A DNA stretch of 37,690 nucleotides from an uncultured Lachnospiraceae bacterium (GTDB taxonomy: Bacteria; Bacillota_A; Clostridia; Lachnospirales; Lachnospiraceae), in assembly GCA_947178085.1 (NCBI GenBank), contig CAMWWS010000001.1, positions 1-37,690 on the forward strand, written 5' to 3'. A program made the position numbers and the translations under genes. Position 1 is the stretch's first letter; every line of letters starts with the position of its first letter. Below are positions 15,912 to 24,060 of this stretch, piece after piece. The notes under the pieces were generated by a model, which saw nothing but the letters and a program-made list of their open reading frames with translations, did not search any database and had not been told where the DNA came from.

Positions 15912-16219
15912 TTGTAACTACAAAGGCATGGATGGATCTGTATGACAAAATTTGTAAAGAGCACACGGATGAATCTATGGCTAAAATCGGAAAGCTTCTT
16001 ACAAAAGAGAGTCAGGCTGGTATAGAAAAGATGCTTGAGATGCCATATCGGGAGCCTGATGAGCCAATTATATCAGGTAGTGATATTGCATTATGGGAAG
16101 CGGAGCTGGCAGTGTACGTATTGTCACGCAATTCTGGGGAAGGAAAAGACAGAAAGGTCGAGGAACTGCGAAAGTGTGCAAAAAGAATTGTTAACACTGT
16201 TTTAGCCACAGAAGAATAG
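15908..16219 (+). CDS. small protein coupled to the rhamnosidase gene
   Basis: This 103-residue protein begins MIVTTKAWMDLYDKICKEHT. Its ATG shares the ATGA of the rhamnosidase stop, a classical translational-coupling overlap; a longer frame starts 27 bp earlier inside GH78 with no better signal. The sequence is helical and charged, with no signal peptide, membrane segment or cysteine pair. I do not recognise a family. Coupling suggests it is made together with the rhamnosidase, perhaps as a partner or a small accessory protein, but no function can be read from the sequence. Confidence 0.55.
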   Translation: MIVTTKAWMDLYDKICKEHTDESMAKIGKLLTKESQAGIEKMLEMPYREPDEPIISGSDIALWEAELAVYVLSRNSGEGKDRKVEELRKCAKRIVNTVLATEE

Positions 16220-16242
16220 GAAGGATGAAGTGGGGGATAGAA

Positions 16243-16485
16243 TTTGTTGTTGTTTCCTTCAACGAATCTGGAACTTACATCAAAGGATATCGCATTCTTA
16301 ACAGGGGTGATATCCTTTTTTGTTTCATTACAGAATGATCTGATTTCACTGTCCCCGTACTGCTCCAGAAACCCCTCCAGTTTGTCCGCCTCTTTTCCCA
16401 TTAAAATGGCATGGAATTCCCTGAAGATTTCCTCTACTCTGGCAGCAACAGAGATTGTCTTGGCAAAAATAAATAATCCGTCTGT
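16243..16485 (-). pseudogene. remnant of an ISL3-family transposase
   Basis: On the minus strand an 80-residue stretch reads like the C-terminal part of an ISL3 (IS204/IS1001/IS1165) transposase. It includes EEIFREFHAILMGKEADKL, then GDSEIRSFCNETKKDITPVK, then NAISFDVSSRFVEGNNNKF, the conserved end motif in which the family usually continues with a basic KR-rich stretch. Here the match stops after NKF, and a stop codon cuts it upstream. No inverted repeats of the IS are seen. It lies between the GH78 pair and operator site E, so an IS once inserted in this gap and has since decayed. Confidence 0.5.
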
Positions 16486-16531
16486 TCATACGGCTTTACA
16501 TGCCATCTGGCTTACAGGTAAATTGTGGATA

Positions 16532-16563
16532 GAATATTGTAAAGCAAAATAGTATTTTACAAT
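16532..16563 (+). promoter_or_regulatory. direct-repeat operator, site E
   Basis: GAATATTGTAAA (16532-16543, one mismatch) and GTATTTTACAAT (16552-16563, full match) start 20 bp apart. The site ends 81 bp before the GH94 start. It lies just after the IS remnant, so the operator survived that insertion. Confidence 0.7.
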
Positions 16564-16644
16564 ACAAGAAGAGATCGTGTTGTTAGAATAAAACATGCTT
16601 AATAATTTATATAGTTGTGGGAATATGAAAAAAGGAGCGTGGAA

Positions 16645-18981
16645 ATGAACATGGAAAATACCAAGAATCGCCCTGACAACAGAGGGCTATACGAATTCTC
16701 GCAGGACGGAAATTCCTGCATTATAAAAGAACCAAAAACACCCAGATACTGGTATAATTATTTGTGGAACGAAAACAGATATTGCGCACAGGTTTCCCAG
16801 ATTGGTCATGGGCGCAGCTATTATCTCAGCGAAAAAGCTGATATGTGCATGATCAACAGGGATGATGCACGATACATATATCTTCGGGATGAAGAAGACA
16901 GCTCTTGTTGGAACGTTGGTTTTGGACCTTTAAATGCAGAGGTGGAAGAGTATCAGTGTACACATAGTATAGGATATTCGCTGATACAGTCAAAGTACCA
17001 TGGAATACAAAGCTCATGGCGGATTTTTGTGCCGCAGGAAGGGTTTCATGAAGTTTGGAGCCTGCATATTCAGAATACAGGGGATCGGGAGAGGACATTA
17101 AGTATCTTCCCGGCGGTCAGTTTTTATCTGGAAGGATTTTCCTATCCGAGATATTATGAGATGTATCGGTGCATGAAGACAGATTTTGACAAGGAATTGA
17201 ATGGGATTTACTGTGATTCCGCCCATCCATTTGCACCTCATAACAGGTATCATGGCTTTTTGGCTTCTTCGGAGCCGGTATATGCCTATGACGGGGATTT
17301 GACGAAGTTTTGTGGTTCTACAAGTACGATCACACAAACGGATGCATCTGCCTGTGCCCTGTTCCAGCGTCCTGAGGTAGTGATGGAAGGAAAAGACTGT
17401 ACAAACTCTGAAGCATCGCTTTTTATTCTGGGCGGTGTATTGCAGCATAAGATTACCCTTCAGGCTGGTGAATCAAAAGAAATTCATCTGATATTTGGAA
17501 TCAGTGAGTCCAGACAGGAGGCAAGGAAGGCAGCTTCCGGTATTTTAAATGGGGAAGCTGTAGAACAGGAATTCCAGAAAGCGCAGGATTATTATTACCG
17601 CAAATATGGTTCTCTTTCTGTTAAGACACCAGATGAAAAAATCAACCATATCATGAACAACTGGGTAAAGAAGCAGGTGGATTTCTGTATCGTTGGGAAA
17701 AAGGGTGTCAGGGATAATCTGCAGATTGCAGCGGCATTATTGAATTACAGACAGGATAAGGCCAAAGAGGAAATAATGGAATGCTTAAGGCATCAATTTC
17801 GGGATGGTCATGGAGTGCTGACATGGTATCCTTATGACGATACAAGATATTCCGACCAGCCTTTCTGGATTATCTGGGCGGTATGCCGGTTGATTAAAGA
17901 AACAGGGGATTTTTCTCTTCTTGAAGAGCGTATTTCATGGCAGGATGGCGGGGAAGCAACCATGCTGGAGCATGTGAAAGCGGCTGTGGACAGGTTGATT
18001 GCCGATAAAGGAAGGAATGGACTGGTGCGCCTTTATTTTGCTGACTGGAATGATGCACTGAATGTTACTACTGATCCGGAAGCGGAATCGGTAATGCTAT
18101 CCCATCAGTTCTGTCTTGCGTTAAAAGAGTTGGAACTGTTGATGGAAAAATATGGTGACTATGAATATGCACAGACGATTGCAGAAGAATATGAGACTTT
18201 GAAGAACAGTATTAATGAGAAAGCATGGGATGGTAAATGGTATATGCGAGCTTTAAGCCCGGTGGAGAACATTGGTTCAAAGGGCAGTAGCGGAAGCAAA
18301 ATTTACCTGAATGCCCAGACGTGGGCGGTGCTTGGTGATGTGGCGGACGAATCGAAACTTCCTCTGGTATTGCAGGCGGTAGACAGCATGGAGCATGATT
18401 TCGGATTCCCCTTAAATATGCCGCCATACCTTGAATATTCGCCCAATGTGGGAAGAATGTCGGGTATGCTTCCCGGGCTATTTGAAAACGGAGGCGTGTA
18501 CTGCCATGCGACAGGATTTAAGATTCTGATGGACTGCAAGGTAAGAAGAGGCAGCAAGGCAGTGGAAACCTTAAAGAAGATTATGCCGGATAGTGATAAG
18601 AATCCTTCCGTACAGTCTGGGGCGGAACCATATGTGTTTACCAACTGCTATTCCACTAATCCGGGATATTATGGGAAATCTTATCAGTCATGGACTACCG
18701 GTACATCTGCATGGTGCCTTATGGGACTTTGTGAGGGAATCATGGGCGTAAAACATGATTATGACGGACTTCGGATAGAACCTTGTTTCCCTTCCAACTG
18801 GGAGTATGCGGAAATGACAAGGCATTTCAGGGGAGCAGATTACCATATCGTTATTAGAAACCCGGAGCATTTGGAAAATGGAACGGGTATGATCATGGTA
18901 GATGGAGCATCTGTATCAGGAACGGTTTTACCAGATTTTAGAGATGGCGGGAAACATGAGGTTGAAGTAATTTTGAAATAA
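16645..18981 (+). CDS. glycoside phosphorylase, GH94
   Basis: This 778-residue protein has the GH94 plan: an N-terminal beta-sandwich, then an (alpha/alpha)6 barrel and a short C-terminal beta part. Family marks include RLYFADWNDALN, with Asp467 of the DWND motif as the expected proton donor, GAEPYVFTNCYS, and TTGTSAWCLMG in the phosphate-binding region. GH94 enzymes split beta-linked disaccharides or short oligosaccharides with phosphate, giving a sugar 1-phosphate and saving ATP. The length fits cellobiose or chitobiose phosphorylases, but the acceptor cannot be told. I chose ATG 16645 (AAGGAGCG upstream) over a longer frame from 16615. Operator site E precedes it. The second GH3 follows after about 100 bp without a terminator, so the two are likely one operon. 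Confidence 0.82.
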   Translation: MNMENTKNRPDNRGLYEFSQDGNSCIIKEPKTPRYWYNYLWNENRYCAQVSQIGHGRSYYLSEKADMCMINRDDARYIYLRDEEDSSCWNVGFGPLNAEVEEYQCTHSIGYSLIQSKYHGIQSSWRIFVPQEGFHEVWSLHIQNTGDRERTLSIFPAVSFYLEGFSYPRYYEMYRCMKTDFDKELNGIYCDSAHPFAPHNRYHGFLASSEPVYAYDGDLTKFCGSTSTITQTDASACALFQRPEVVMEGKDCTNSEASLFILGGVLQHKITLQAGESKEIHLIFGISESRQEARKAASGILNGEAVEQEFQKAQDYYYRKYGSLSVKTPDEKINHIMNNWVKKQVDFCIVGKKGVRDNLQIAAALLNYRQDKAKEEIMECLRHQFRDGHGVLTWYPYDDTRYSDQPFWIIWAVCRLIKETGDFSLLEERISWQDGGEATMLEHVKAAVDRLIADKGRNGLVRLYFADWNDALNVTTDPEAESVMLSHQFCLALKELELLMEKYGDYEYAQTIAEEYETLKNSINEKAWDGKWYMRALSPVENIGSKGSSGSKIYLNAQTWAVLGDVADESKLPLVLQAVDSMEHDFGFPLNMPPYLEYSPNVGRMSGMLPGLFENGGVYCHATGFKILMDCKVRRGSKAVETLKKIMPDSDKNPSVQSGAEPYVFTNCYSTNPGYYGKSYQSWTTGTSAWCLMGLCEGIMGVKHDYDGLRIEPCFPSNWEYAEMTRHFRGADYHIVIRNPEHLENGTGMIMVDGASVSGTVLPDFRDGGKHEVEVILK

Positions 18982-19082
18982 CAGTTTTTTAGTTGGACAT
19001 GGCATTATATTATTACATAAGAATGTATAATGAAACTGCTCTGTGATATTTTCAGCCGGTGGACGAAAAGGGGATAAGCGAT

Positions 19083-21500
19083 ATGGGAACACATTATTTG
19101 GATTGTAATAAAACGCCGCAGGAACGCGCTGCTGCACTTCTGGCGAAATTAAGCCTTGATGAGAAAATGGCGCAGGTTAACTGTATTTTTCCTTTTGGGG
19201 AAACATATACGGATATGGAGAAAATATCGGAGGGGACACCTTTTGGAATCGGGGAAGTCAGTACTCTGGAAATGCGCAGGATAGAGACTTTGGAAGAGGC
19301 GGCACAGTGGCAGAGGAAAGTCCAGAAAATTGTGATGGATAACAGCCCACACCATATTCCTGCTATTTTCCACATGGAAGGGTTATGTGGGGCATTTATA
19401 CAAGATACCACCAGTTTCCCGGCAGGGATTGGGAGAGGTTCTGGTTTTGACCCGGAGCTGGAAGAGAAGATTGCCGAAATTGTAAGCAGGCAGGAATCAG
19501 CTTGCGGTATTACCCATGTGCTGGCACCAGTTCTGGATATTTCAAGGGATTCCCGCATGGGGCGGCAGGGGGAGACCTATGGGGAAGATCCGACGCTGGC
19601 TTCGGCAATGGGCGCTGCTTATACAAGAGGAATTCAAAAAGGGGAGATGGCAGGAAGAAAGACAGAGAGTGTGGCAAAGCATTTTCTTGCGTTCCATAAT
19701 TCGCAGGGTGGAATACATGGAACACATTCTGATACGCCGACACGCCTTTTACAGGAGATATACGGAAAGCCTTTTCAGGCTGCTATCGCAGAATCCGGAT
19801 TGAAGGGAATCATGCCAAGTTATAATTCAATCAATGGGGAACCGATGTCTGCGTCCTGTACGCTTTTAAAGACGCTTTTGCGGGATGAAATGGGATTTGA
19901 AGGGCTCTGTGTTAGTGATTATGGTGCAATCAGCGGAGTACATCATGTGCAGCATGTTGGAGAGAGTGAAGCGGAAGCAGGGCTTCTTTGTATGGAAGCT
20001 GGAATGGATATTGAGTTGCCCAGTACTACCGGTTATGGAGCGGAACTGAAAAGAAAATTTGAAAGTGGGGAAGCGGATATGTCGCTGCTTGACAGGGCAG
20101 TGCTGCGTGTCCTTAACGCAAAGTTCCGTATGGGGCTTTTTGAACATCCCTATGCCCTTGAAGGGGAAGAACTAAAGGAAGCGGTATGCCATGAGGAGGA
20201 TAGGGAAATATCTTTGCAGTCCGCAAAGGAATCTCTAGTGCTTTTAAAAAATAATGGGGTTCTTCCGTTAAAGGGTGATAAGAAGAAAATTGCCCTGATC
20301 GGACCTCATGCTGACTATGCAAGGAAGTTCTTTGGCGGCTATACCCATATGTGCATGATGGAATCCACCTATGCGGTTGCAAATTCCATTGCCGGGGTAA
20401 GCGGTGTAGTTCAGGCGGATTCTGATAAGATTAAAACAATTCCGGGAACCAATATCCAGTCGGATGAAACGGAAGAGTTTGATGCGATATTGCACCGTCA
20501 GAAACCGGAATGCAAAAGCTTATTGGAGGAAATGAGAACCCGAATGTCGGAAACGGAAATTATTTACGCCTACGGTTATCCCATTGCCGGGGCGGATGAT
20601 TCCCATTTTGAGGAAGCATTGCAGGCAGTAAAAGAAGCGGATGCAGCCATTCTGACCATTGGAGGAAAGCATGGAACCTGTTCTATGGCATCCATGGGAG
20701 AAGGTGTGGACGCAAGTAATATCAATCTTCCGCCTTGTCAGGATGCGTTTATCAGAAAAGCATCAGAATTGGGGAAGCCTCTGATCGGGGTTCATTTTGA
20801 CGGAAGACCTGTTTCCAGTGACGTGGCGGATGAATGTCTGGATGCAATACTGGAGGCATGGAGCCCGGCGGAAGCAGGTGCGGAAGCGGTAGTTAGCGCA
20901 CTGCTTGGAGAGTATAATCCGGGCGGGAAGCTGCCGGTATCTGTGGCTTACCATGCCGGGCAGATTCCGATTTATTATAATCATCCCAATGGTTCTGCAT
21001 GGCATCAGGGGGAGAGCATCGGATTTGTAAACTATGTAGACTTGCCACATACGCCAAGGTATTATTTCGGGCATGGTCTTTCTTATACTACATTTGCTTA
21101 TTCAGACCTGTTGATATCGGAGAAAGAGATTGACGCACAGGGGAGTGTCCGGATTGAAGTGACGGTATGCAATACAGGAGAATATGAAGGTGATGAGGTA
21201 GTGCAGCTTTATCTGATCGACAGGTATGCAGGCATGACAAGACCAGTAAAAGAGCTGGCTGGTTTTAAGCGGATATCGTTAAAACCGGGGGAGAAAAAGA
21301 CAGTTATATTTGATGTTTCGGCAAGCCAGATGGCATTCCTTGATAAAGATATGCGTTGGAAAATTGAGAAGGGGAGCATCGGCGTGGAGATAGGAAGTTC
21401 TTCTGAGGATATCCGGCTTACAGGGGAATACATAGTAAAGAATGATGGATGGATAGAAGGAAGTAACAGGGCATTTTATGCCAAGACCAGTATCAGGTAA
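19083..21500 (+). CDS. glycoside hydrolase family 3
   Basis: This 805-residue protein has the normal GH3 order of barrel, alpha/beta sandwich and Fn3-like domain. Marks are GRQGETYGEDP, SVAKHFLAF, and GLCVSDYGAI, where Asp279 is the expected nucleophile; then ESLVLLKNNGVLPL opens the second domain. No signal peptide. I chose ATG 19083, which has AGGGGAT in front, over a GTG eight codons upstream. It is less like the first GH3 than like the beta-glucosidase/xylosidase-type enzymes with a longer barrel start, so a different linkage or sugar is likely. It is followed after only 20 bp by the permuted GH3, so they are co-transcribed and perhaps act on successive products. Confidence 0.88.
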   Translation: MGTHYLDCNKTPQERAAALLAKLSLDEKMAQVNCIFPFGETYTDMEKISEGTPFGIGEVSTLEMRRIETLEEAAQWQRKVQKIVMDNSPHHIPAIFHMEGLCGAFIQDTTSFPAGIGRGSGFDPELEEKIAEIVSRQESACGITHVLAPVLDISRDSRMGRQGETYGEDPTLASAMGAAYTRGIQKGEMAGRKTESVAKHFLAFHNSQGGIHGTHSDTPTRLLQEIYGKPFQAAIAESGLKGIMPSYNSINGEPMSASCTLLKTLLRDEMGFEGLCVSDYGAISGVHHVQHVGESEAEAGLLCMEAGMDIELPSTTGYGAELKRKFESGEADMSLLDRAVLRVLNAKFRMGLFEHPYALEGEELKEAVCHEEDREISLQSAKESLVLLKNNGVLPLKGDKKKIALIGPHADYARKFFGGYTHMCMMESTYAVANSIAGVSGVVQADSDKIKTIPGTNIQSDETEEFDAILHRQKPECKSLLEEMRTRMSETEIIYAYGYPIAGADDSHFEEALQAVKEADAAILTIGGKHGTCSMASMGEGVDASNINLPPCQDAFIRKASELGKPLIGVHFDGRPVSSDVADECLDAILEAWSPAEAGAEAVVSALLGEYNPGGKLPVSVAYHAGQIPIYYNHPNGSAWHQGESIGFVNYVDLPHTPRYYFGHGLSYTTFAYSDLLISEKEIDAQGSVRIEVTVCNTGEYEGDEVVQLYLIDRYAGMTRPVKELAGFKRISLKPGEKKTVIFDVSASQMAFLDKDMRWKIEKGSIGVEIGSSSEDIRLTGEYIVKNDGWIEGSNRAFYAKTSIR

Positions 21501-21520
21501 TATATAATTTGGAGGTAAAA

Positions 21521-23986
21521 ATGGATAGCAGAGCAGTGGCGAAGAAAATCGCGGAGGAAGCAATTGTTTTACTGAAAAATGCGGAACGTCTTCTTCCTTT
21601 TTCGGGAGGACAGAAAACAGCCTTTTTTGGAAGAACCCAGATTGATACTATTTATTCAGGGAATGGCTCGGGAGCTGCCCATAAGTCGGGGTGTAAGAAT
21701 ATACTGGAAGAATGCGAAAATAGAGGTATCTGTGCAGAACCCGGGCTGAGAGAATATTATAAGGAACGGATTTCAGAGGAAGGGACAACAAAAGAAGATG
21801 AATTTGACTGGGCTGATATAGGTAAAGTGATCAACAGTGGTGTCATGTATGAAATCTTTGGGAAGTACCATGCGCCTATTGAGGAATATGAGATACCGGA
21901 AAAAAAGATAGAGACTGCAAAACGGTATACGAACACAGCGGTTCTGGTACTTGGGAGAAATTCCGGCGGTGAGGAATGTGACAGACATTTGCAGGATGAT
22001 TACTATCTGACTGATTCAGAAAAAATTCTGTCGGAGCAGGTATGCAGAAATTTTGAGAAGGTAGTCCTGATTTTAAATACAAATGGGCTGATAGATTTGT
22101 CATGGACAAAAGAGTATCCTCAGATTAAGAGTATTTTATTTGTAGGGATATTGGGAGAGGAAGGAGCTTCTGCTTTAGGTGATATTCTTTCTGGTAACGT
22201 TAATCCATCCGGTAAGCTGGCATTTACCATTGCAGGAAAATATGAGGATTATCCGGCAGCCAGTCACTTTTCATGGGATAAGGAAAACGAAGTAAGCTTG
22301 CTAACCTATGAAAGCTATGGATTAAGTGCGGCGGATAATGGCAGTACAGGCTATGCTAAAAGCCCGGTCACTGTTTACAGGGAAGATATTTATGCAGGAT
22401 ATCGGTATTTTGATACTTTTGCAAAGGAACCACTGTATGCATTCGGCTATGGGCTATCTTATACGGAATTTGAAATCAAGTGTCTTGGTGCAGATAAAAA
22501 GCAGGATGGCATTGAAGTTCAGATTTGTGTAAGGAATGTGGGAAGTACGGCCGGTAAAGAAGTTGTGCAGTTATATCTGGCAAATGACAGTAAGGCTTTT
22601 GAGCATGCTTATCAGGAATTGAAAGGATTTGAAAAGACGGGTCTTTTGCAGCCGGGAGAAGAGGAACAGATTTGTATTACGATTCCATGGAAGGAATGGT
22701 GCAGTTATGATGAAGAAAAGGCGGCTTATCTGATCCGGCAGGGGAATTATCGGATTCTGGCCGGAAATTCTTCGCGAAATACAAGGGCGGCTGTGGTGGT
22801 ACGGGTTCAGCAGGATATTTTTATGGAGCAGTGTGCAAACCGCCTTGGCATTCGGGTGTGCAATAAGGAAAAACTGGAATTTCTAACTTGTCCATGGGAG
22901 ATATCAGAAGAGAATTTATCGGACAAAACATCAGGTGGAAGCACATTAAGCGGAGATAGGAGTGTGCCCGAAATTTTTGTGGGGTTGGAAGATGTTAGGA
23001 TAACCGATTCTGCTAATGATTCGGCAGCCTGTGACAGCAGGAGAGAAAAGGTAAAGAAGTTGTCAGTGGAACAGCTTGCAGCCCTGTGTGTAGGCTATGG
23101 TCCCGGTACACCTTTTGCAGCTTTTGGGGATGGGAGTGACCCGGTAACAATTTTTGATCAGGATGGAAAACCGGTTACAACAAACAGCCATCCGGCCGGA
23201 TATAATGGCTATGTATCACCGGCAATTGAGGATGCAGGAATTTATTCTGTGTCTTATAAGGATGGACCGGCAGGGATCGGTGAAATAGCGTGGCCATCGG
23301 AAATGCTGATGTCCTGTGCGTTTAATAAGAATATATGGTATGAATTCGGAAATGCTGTGGGTGCAGAGTGTGAAAAGCAGCAGGTCGATATCTGGCTGGC
23401 CCCTGCTGTTAATCTGCTAAGGCATCCTCTTGGCGGAAGAAATTTTGAGTATTTTTCGGAAGACCCCTATTTAACTGGCATTTGTGCCTGTGAGATAACA
23501 AAGGGTGTTCAGGAAAATCATCCGGTACTGGTATGTCCGAAACACTTTGCGGTAAATGAGCAGGAAACTTTTCGTAGGGGAAGCAGCAAAAAACACTATG
23601 ATGCAGCAGATTCCATAGTAAGCGAACGGGCGGTAAGGGAGATTTATTTAAAACCTTTTGAGATGCTGGTAAAAGAAGCAGACATTGCCTGTCTGATGAC
23701 TTCCTTTAATAAAATCAATGGTGTGTTTGCCGCTGGGAATACAGACCTTTGTACCCATATTTTAAAAGAGGAGTGGGGATATAAAGGTGCGGTTGTTACA
23801 GACTGGGGCGACATGGATGTAGTTGTGGACGGTGCAGATGCAGTGGCAGCAGGCAATGACATTGTGATGCCCGGTGGGCCTCCAGTAATCAGCCAGATTT
23901 TACAGGGATACCGGGAAGGACGGGTTTCCAGAGAGCATTTGGAGGAAGCAGTTATACGCTTGCTGTATATGGCAGAAAAACAATGA
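21521..23986 (+). CDS. glycoside hydrolase family 3 with reversed domain order
   Basis: This 821-residue protein has the GH3 domains in the opposite order. The alpha/beta sandwich comes first (AEEAIVLLKNAERLLPF near residue 15), then an Fn3-like domain (about 330-430, including GYGLSYTEFE and GKEVVQLYL). A linker follows, and then the barrel (about 510-821) with GGRNFEYFSEDPYLTG, CPKHFAVNEQE and AVVTDWGDM, where Asp761 is the expected nucleophile. Both halves have their full motifs, so this is a real permutation, not a fusion of fragments. Such inverted GH3 enzymes are known from rumen Firmicutes such as Ruminococcus and Butyrivibrio. ATG 21521 follows GGAGG. No signal peptide. Confidence 0.88.
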   Translation: MDSRAVAKKIAEEAIVLLKNAERLLPFSGGQKTAFFGRTQIDTIYSGNGSGAAHKSGCKNILEECENRGICAEPGLREYYKERISEEGTTKEDEFDWADIGKVINSGVMYEIFGKYHAPIEEYEIPEKKIETAKRYTNTAVLVLGRNSGGEECDRHLQDDYYLTDSEKILSEQVCRNFEKVVLILNTNGLIDLSWTKEYPQIKSILFVGILGEEGASALGDILSGNVNPSGKLAFTIAGKYEDYPAASHFSWDKENEVSLLTYESYGLSAADNGSTGYAKSPVTVYREDIYAGYRYFDTFAKEPLYAFGYGLSYTEFEIKCLGADKKQDGIEVQICVRNVGSTAGKEVVQLYLANDSKAFEHAYQELKGFEKTGLLQPGEEEQICITIPWKEWCSYDEEKAAYLIRQGNYRILAGNSSRNTRAAVVVRVQQDIFMEQCANRLGIRVCNKEKLEFLTCPWEISEENLSDKTSGGSTLSGDRSVPEIFVGLEDVRITDSANDSAACDSRREKVKKLSVEQLAALCVGYGPGTPFAAFGDGSDPVTIFDQDGKPVTTNSHPAGYNGYVSPAIEDAGIYSVSYKDGPAGIGEIAWPSEMLMSCAFNKNIWYEFGNAVGAECEKQQVDIWLAPAVNLLRHPLGGRNFEYFSEDPYLTGICACEITKGVQENHPVLVCPKHFAVNEQETFRRGSSKKHYDAADSIVSERAVREIYLKPFEMLVKEADIACLMTSFNKINGVFAAGNTDLCTHILKEEWGYKGAVVTDWGDMDVVVDGADAVAAGNDIVMPGGPPVISQILQGYREGRVSREHLEEAVIRLLYMAEKQ

Positions 23987-24060
23987 GCGGTGTATATGTA
24001 TGGAAGAGTGAAAGTTAAGCAGTTGGTAAATAATTGAGAATTAGAGGGTGTTTTGATTAT

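Noticed and set aside
16244..16552. 102-codon plus-strand frame between the GH78 pair and GH94
   Set aside because: It is the antisense of the transposase remnant and runs into operator site E.
19001..19031. A seventh operator-like AT-rich stretch (GAATGTATAAT with a CATTATA/TATAATG inverted repeat) before the second GH3 gene
   Set aside because: The spacing and the first half-site do not fit the 20-bp pattern, so it is more likely ordinary AT-rich leader DNA.
24034..24060. Upstream TTG start for the GH35-like gene
   Set aside because: No ribosome binding site before it; the ATG at 24061 is kept, though its own site is weak too.
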